This document shows positions 5,682 to 5,801 of a DNA stretch of 5,801 nucleotides, piece by piece. The notes under the pieces were generated by a model. That model searched no databases. It was not told the DNA's origin and saw only the letters and a list, made by a program, of their open reading frames with translations. Source of the stretch: an uncultured Bacteroidota bacterium (GTDB lineage Bacteria; Bacteroidota; Bacteroidia; Flavobacteriales; Flavobacteriaceae); contig CAILTC010000516.1 in NCBI GenBank assembly GCA_903837025.1, positions 1-5,801 on the forward strand. The letters are read 5' to 3'. Every line of letters starts with the position of its first letter. Position 1 is the stretch's first letter. Position numbers and translations under genes: made by a program.

Positions 5682-5801
5682 ATGCTGCTCATTATTTTTT
5701 CTTGGATTTATATCTTTTATACTTCAGTGGTATTAGGTTTTGTTTTAAATAAATTGGCGCAATTAAAAAGCGACAATGGTATTACAATCTCTTTCCTCGG
5801 A
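5682..5801 (+). CDS. N-terminal fragment of a membrane protein, cut by the window edge
   Basis: The ATG at 5682 lies one base after the ATPase stop, and the frame stays open for 40 codons to the end of the window. The peptide starts MLLIIFSWIYIFYTSVVLGF and then NKLAQLKSDNGITISFLG, which is one hydrophobic helix (about 2-22) followed by a basic polar loop. This suits the start of a polytopic inner-membrane protein. It does not look like LolC/LolE, which I would expect to begin with a longer basic cytoplasmic segment. It may belong to a large membrane-protein family found in flavobacteria, but 40 residues are too few to name one. The tight spacing suggests translational coupling to the ATPase. 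Confidence 0.65.
   Translation, partial: MLLIIFSWIYIFYTSVVLGFVLNKLAQLKSDNGITISFLG

Overview
The window looks like ordinary chromosome from a member of the Flavobacteriaceae, most likely Flavobacterium or a close relative. The basis is the low GC content, AT-rich leaders without Shine-Dalgarno sequences, promoter elements of the Bacteroidetes type (TTG, a gap of 17-23 bases, TANNTTTG), and proteins that resemble flavobacterial families. No phage, transposon, tRNA, rRNA or CRISPR array is visible, and no obviously new multi-gene system was found.

Left part (1-1174): a small predicted secreted protein of unknown function (51-587, +) converges on a dicluster ferredoxin (660-1010, -). A strong hairpin with A and T tracts lies between them and can terminate transcription from both sides. 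The ferredoxin gene is divergent from the next gene. The 164-base gap between them holds back-to-back promoter candidates whose -33 elements are only 13 bases apart.

Middle (1175-4522): a short LuxC-family acyl-CoA reductase is followed by serC and serA, all on the + strand. SerC and SerA catalyse consecutive steps of the phosphorylated serine pathway: SerA oxidises 3-phosphoglycerate and SerC transaminates the product. SerA has no ACT regulatory domain. The serC-serA gap is filled by a long imperfect inverted repeat that looks like a dispersed intergenic element. A clear intrinsic terminator follows serA.

Right part (4523-5801): a perfect 7-5-7 palindrome and a consensus -7 element precede a small two-helix membrane protein that resembles the DUF6787 family. 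Next comes a LolD-like ABC ATPase. One base after its stop begins a hydrophobic protein that is cut by the window edge.

The main points of interest are regulatory architecture and gene neighbourhood: the shared divergent promoter region, the inverted repeat between serC and serA, the palindrome at 4567-4585, a LuxC homologue with no lux partners in view, and a LolD-like ATPase coupled to an unidentified membrane protein.
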